From Coprinus comatus (lineage: Eukaryota > Basidiomycota > Agaricomycetes > Agaricales > Agaricaceae): a DNA stretch of 64,000 bases. Below, piece by piece: positions 63,701 to 64,000 of this stretch. The first letter of the stretch is position 1. The number at the start of each line of letters is the position of its first letter. The notes below the pieces were generated by a model. It saw only the letters and a program-made list of their open reading frames with translations. It did no database searches and was not told the DNA's origin. The position numbers and the translations under genes were made by a program. The DNA lies in the NCBI GenBank assembly GCA_034638255.1, contig JAWPGT010000008.1:124001-188000 (forward strand). The letters run 5' to 3'.

Positions 63701-64000
63701 TAAGTCAATAAGCGACCAACGAAGGAATTGTAATTCCACCTCTTGTAAGTCAGTAATATACTCGTCAAACCAAAACGTCATATATTCACGTCACCCGAAA
63801 TATTGGAACTATTTTTATTGACCCCCAGCCACTTATGCCGGAGGCCATTTATGAGCATATATGACAACATAAAGGTCCAGATTTGGTTCTGTGCTCATAT
63901 ATGCTCACCTGTTGTCATCTGTAAACACATATGAGCACATCCGCACAACAACTATATATATTACTTATTTTATACATGCGAGCTCAGATATGTACAACAA
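57744..64000. other. gene-free right end, 6.3 kb
   Basis: No coding signal I can support on either strand, no RNA gene recognised. TATATATA stretches near 59037 and 57785. Short related palindromic motifs crowd the last 170 bases (listed separately). Confidence 0.45.
63850..63940. repeat. cluster of short inverted motifs (TGAGCATATATG type)
   Basis: ATGAGCATATATGACAACA is followed about 40 bases later by TGCTCATATATGCTCA and TTGTCAT, then by ATATGAGCACA. The first and second copies can pair. This could be the edge of a small non-coding element or a set of binding sites; the window ends before a second boundary can be seen. Confidence 0.4.

Overview
The window is nuclear DNA of a filamentous basidiomycete, most likely a mushroom-forming Agaricomycete. 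Genes are split by many short introns (about 45-70 nt, GT-AG with a few GC-AG). The gene set fits this group: an F-box protein with the usual SPIRRLAPELLQEIF start, a GH71 alpha-1,3-glucanase carrying WSC domains, a GPI-anchored GH79 protein, and several basidiomycete-type proteins of unknown function. I saw no rRNA, tRNA, CRISPR array or recognisable transposon gene. Intron-exon joins were worked out by hand from splice consensus, reading-frame phase and knowledge of the families, so boundaries are inferred.

Layout. 0.7-4.0 kb (-): a 1015-residue repeat protein of unknown function with a C-terminal membrane segment. 4.0-9.4 kb: gene-free. 9.4-10.5 kb (+): proline-rich protein. 10.7-12.2 kb (-): DIM1, the 18S rRNA dimethyladenosine transferase. 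12.5-14.2 kb (+): F-box protein. 14.8-17.8 kb (+): long acidic disordered protein. 19.4-21.4 kb (-): membrane-anchored VWA protein. 25.1-26.2 kb (+): Sfp/AASDHPPT-type phosphopantetheinyl transferase homologue with a damaged active site. 26.5-29.2 kb (-): APC amino-acid permease. 30.3-32.8 kb (-): GH79 glycosidase. 33.8-36.4 kb (+): peroxisomal acyl-CoA oxidase. 36.7-37.4 kb (-): small protein of unknown function. 40.4-42.4 kb (-): La protein. 43.3-47.1 kb (+): GH71 alpha-1,3-glucanase with three WSC domains. 50.0-51.2 kb (-): DCN1-type cullin neddylation factor. 56.9-57.7 kb (-): proline-rich protein. The rest of 51-64 kb is gene-free as far as I can see.

There is no obvious biosynthetic cluster. 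The mixture is housekeeping (DIM1, La, DCN1, acyl-CoA oxidase), secreted carbohydrate enzymes (GH71-WSC, GH79), transport, and lineage-specific genes. The most interesting items are: the PPTase homologue that keeps a full spliced reading frame and exact catalytic spacing but has lost the metal-binding Asp and the Lys; the repeat protein at the left end; arrays of a CGTTCAA-like heptamer in several intergenic regions; and very small exons (4, 10, 10, 13 and 13 nt) needed to keep conserved protein sequence.

A caution: at least five places in four conserved genes (DIM1, F-box, La, GH71 twice) need a small insertion or deletion to keep the conserved frame. Several lie in or beside short homopolymers. 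Uncorrected consensus errors are the simplest explanation; true pseudogenisation of GH71 is possible.
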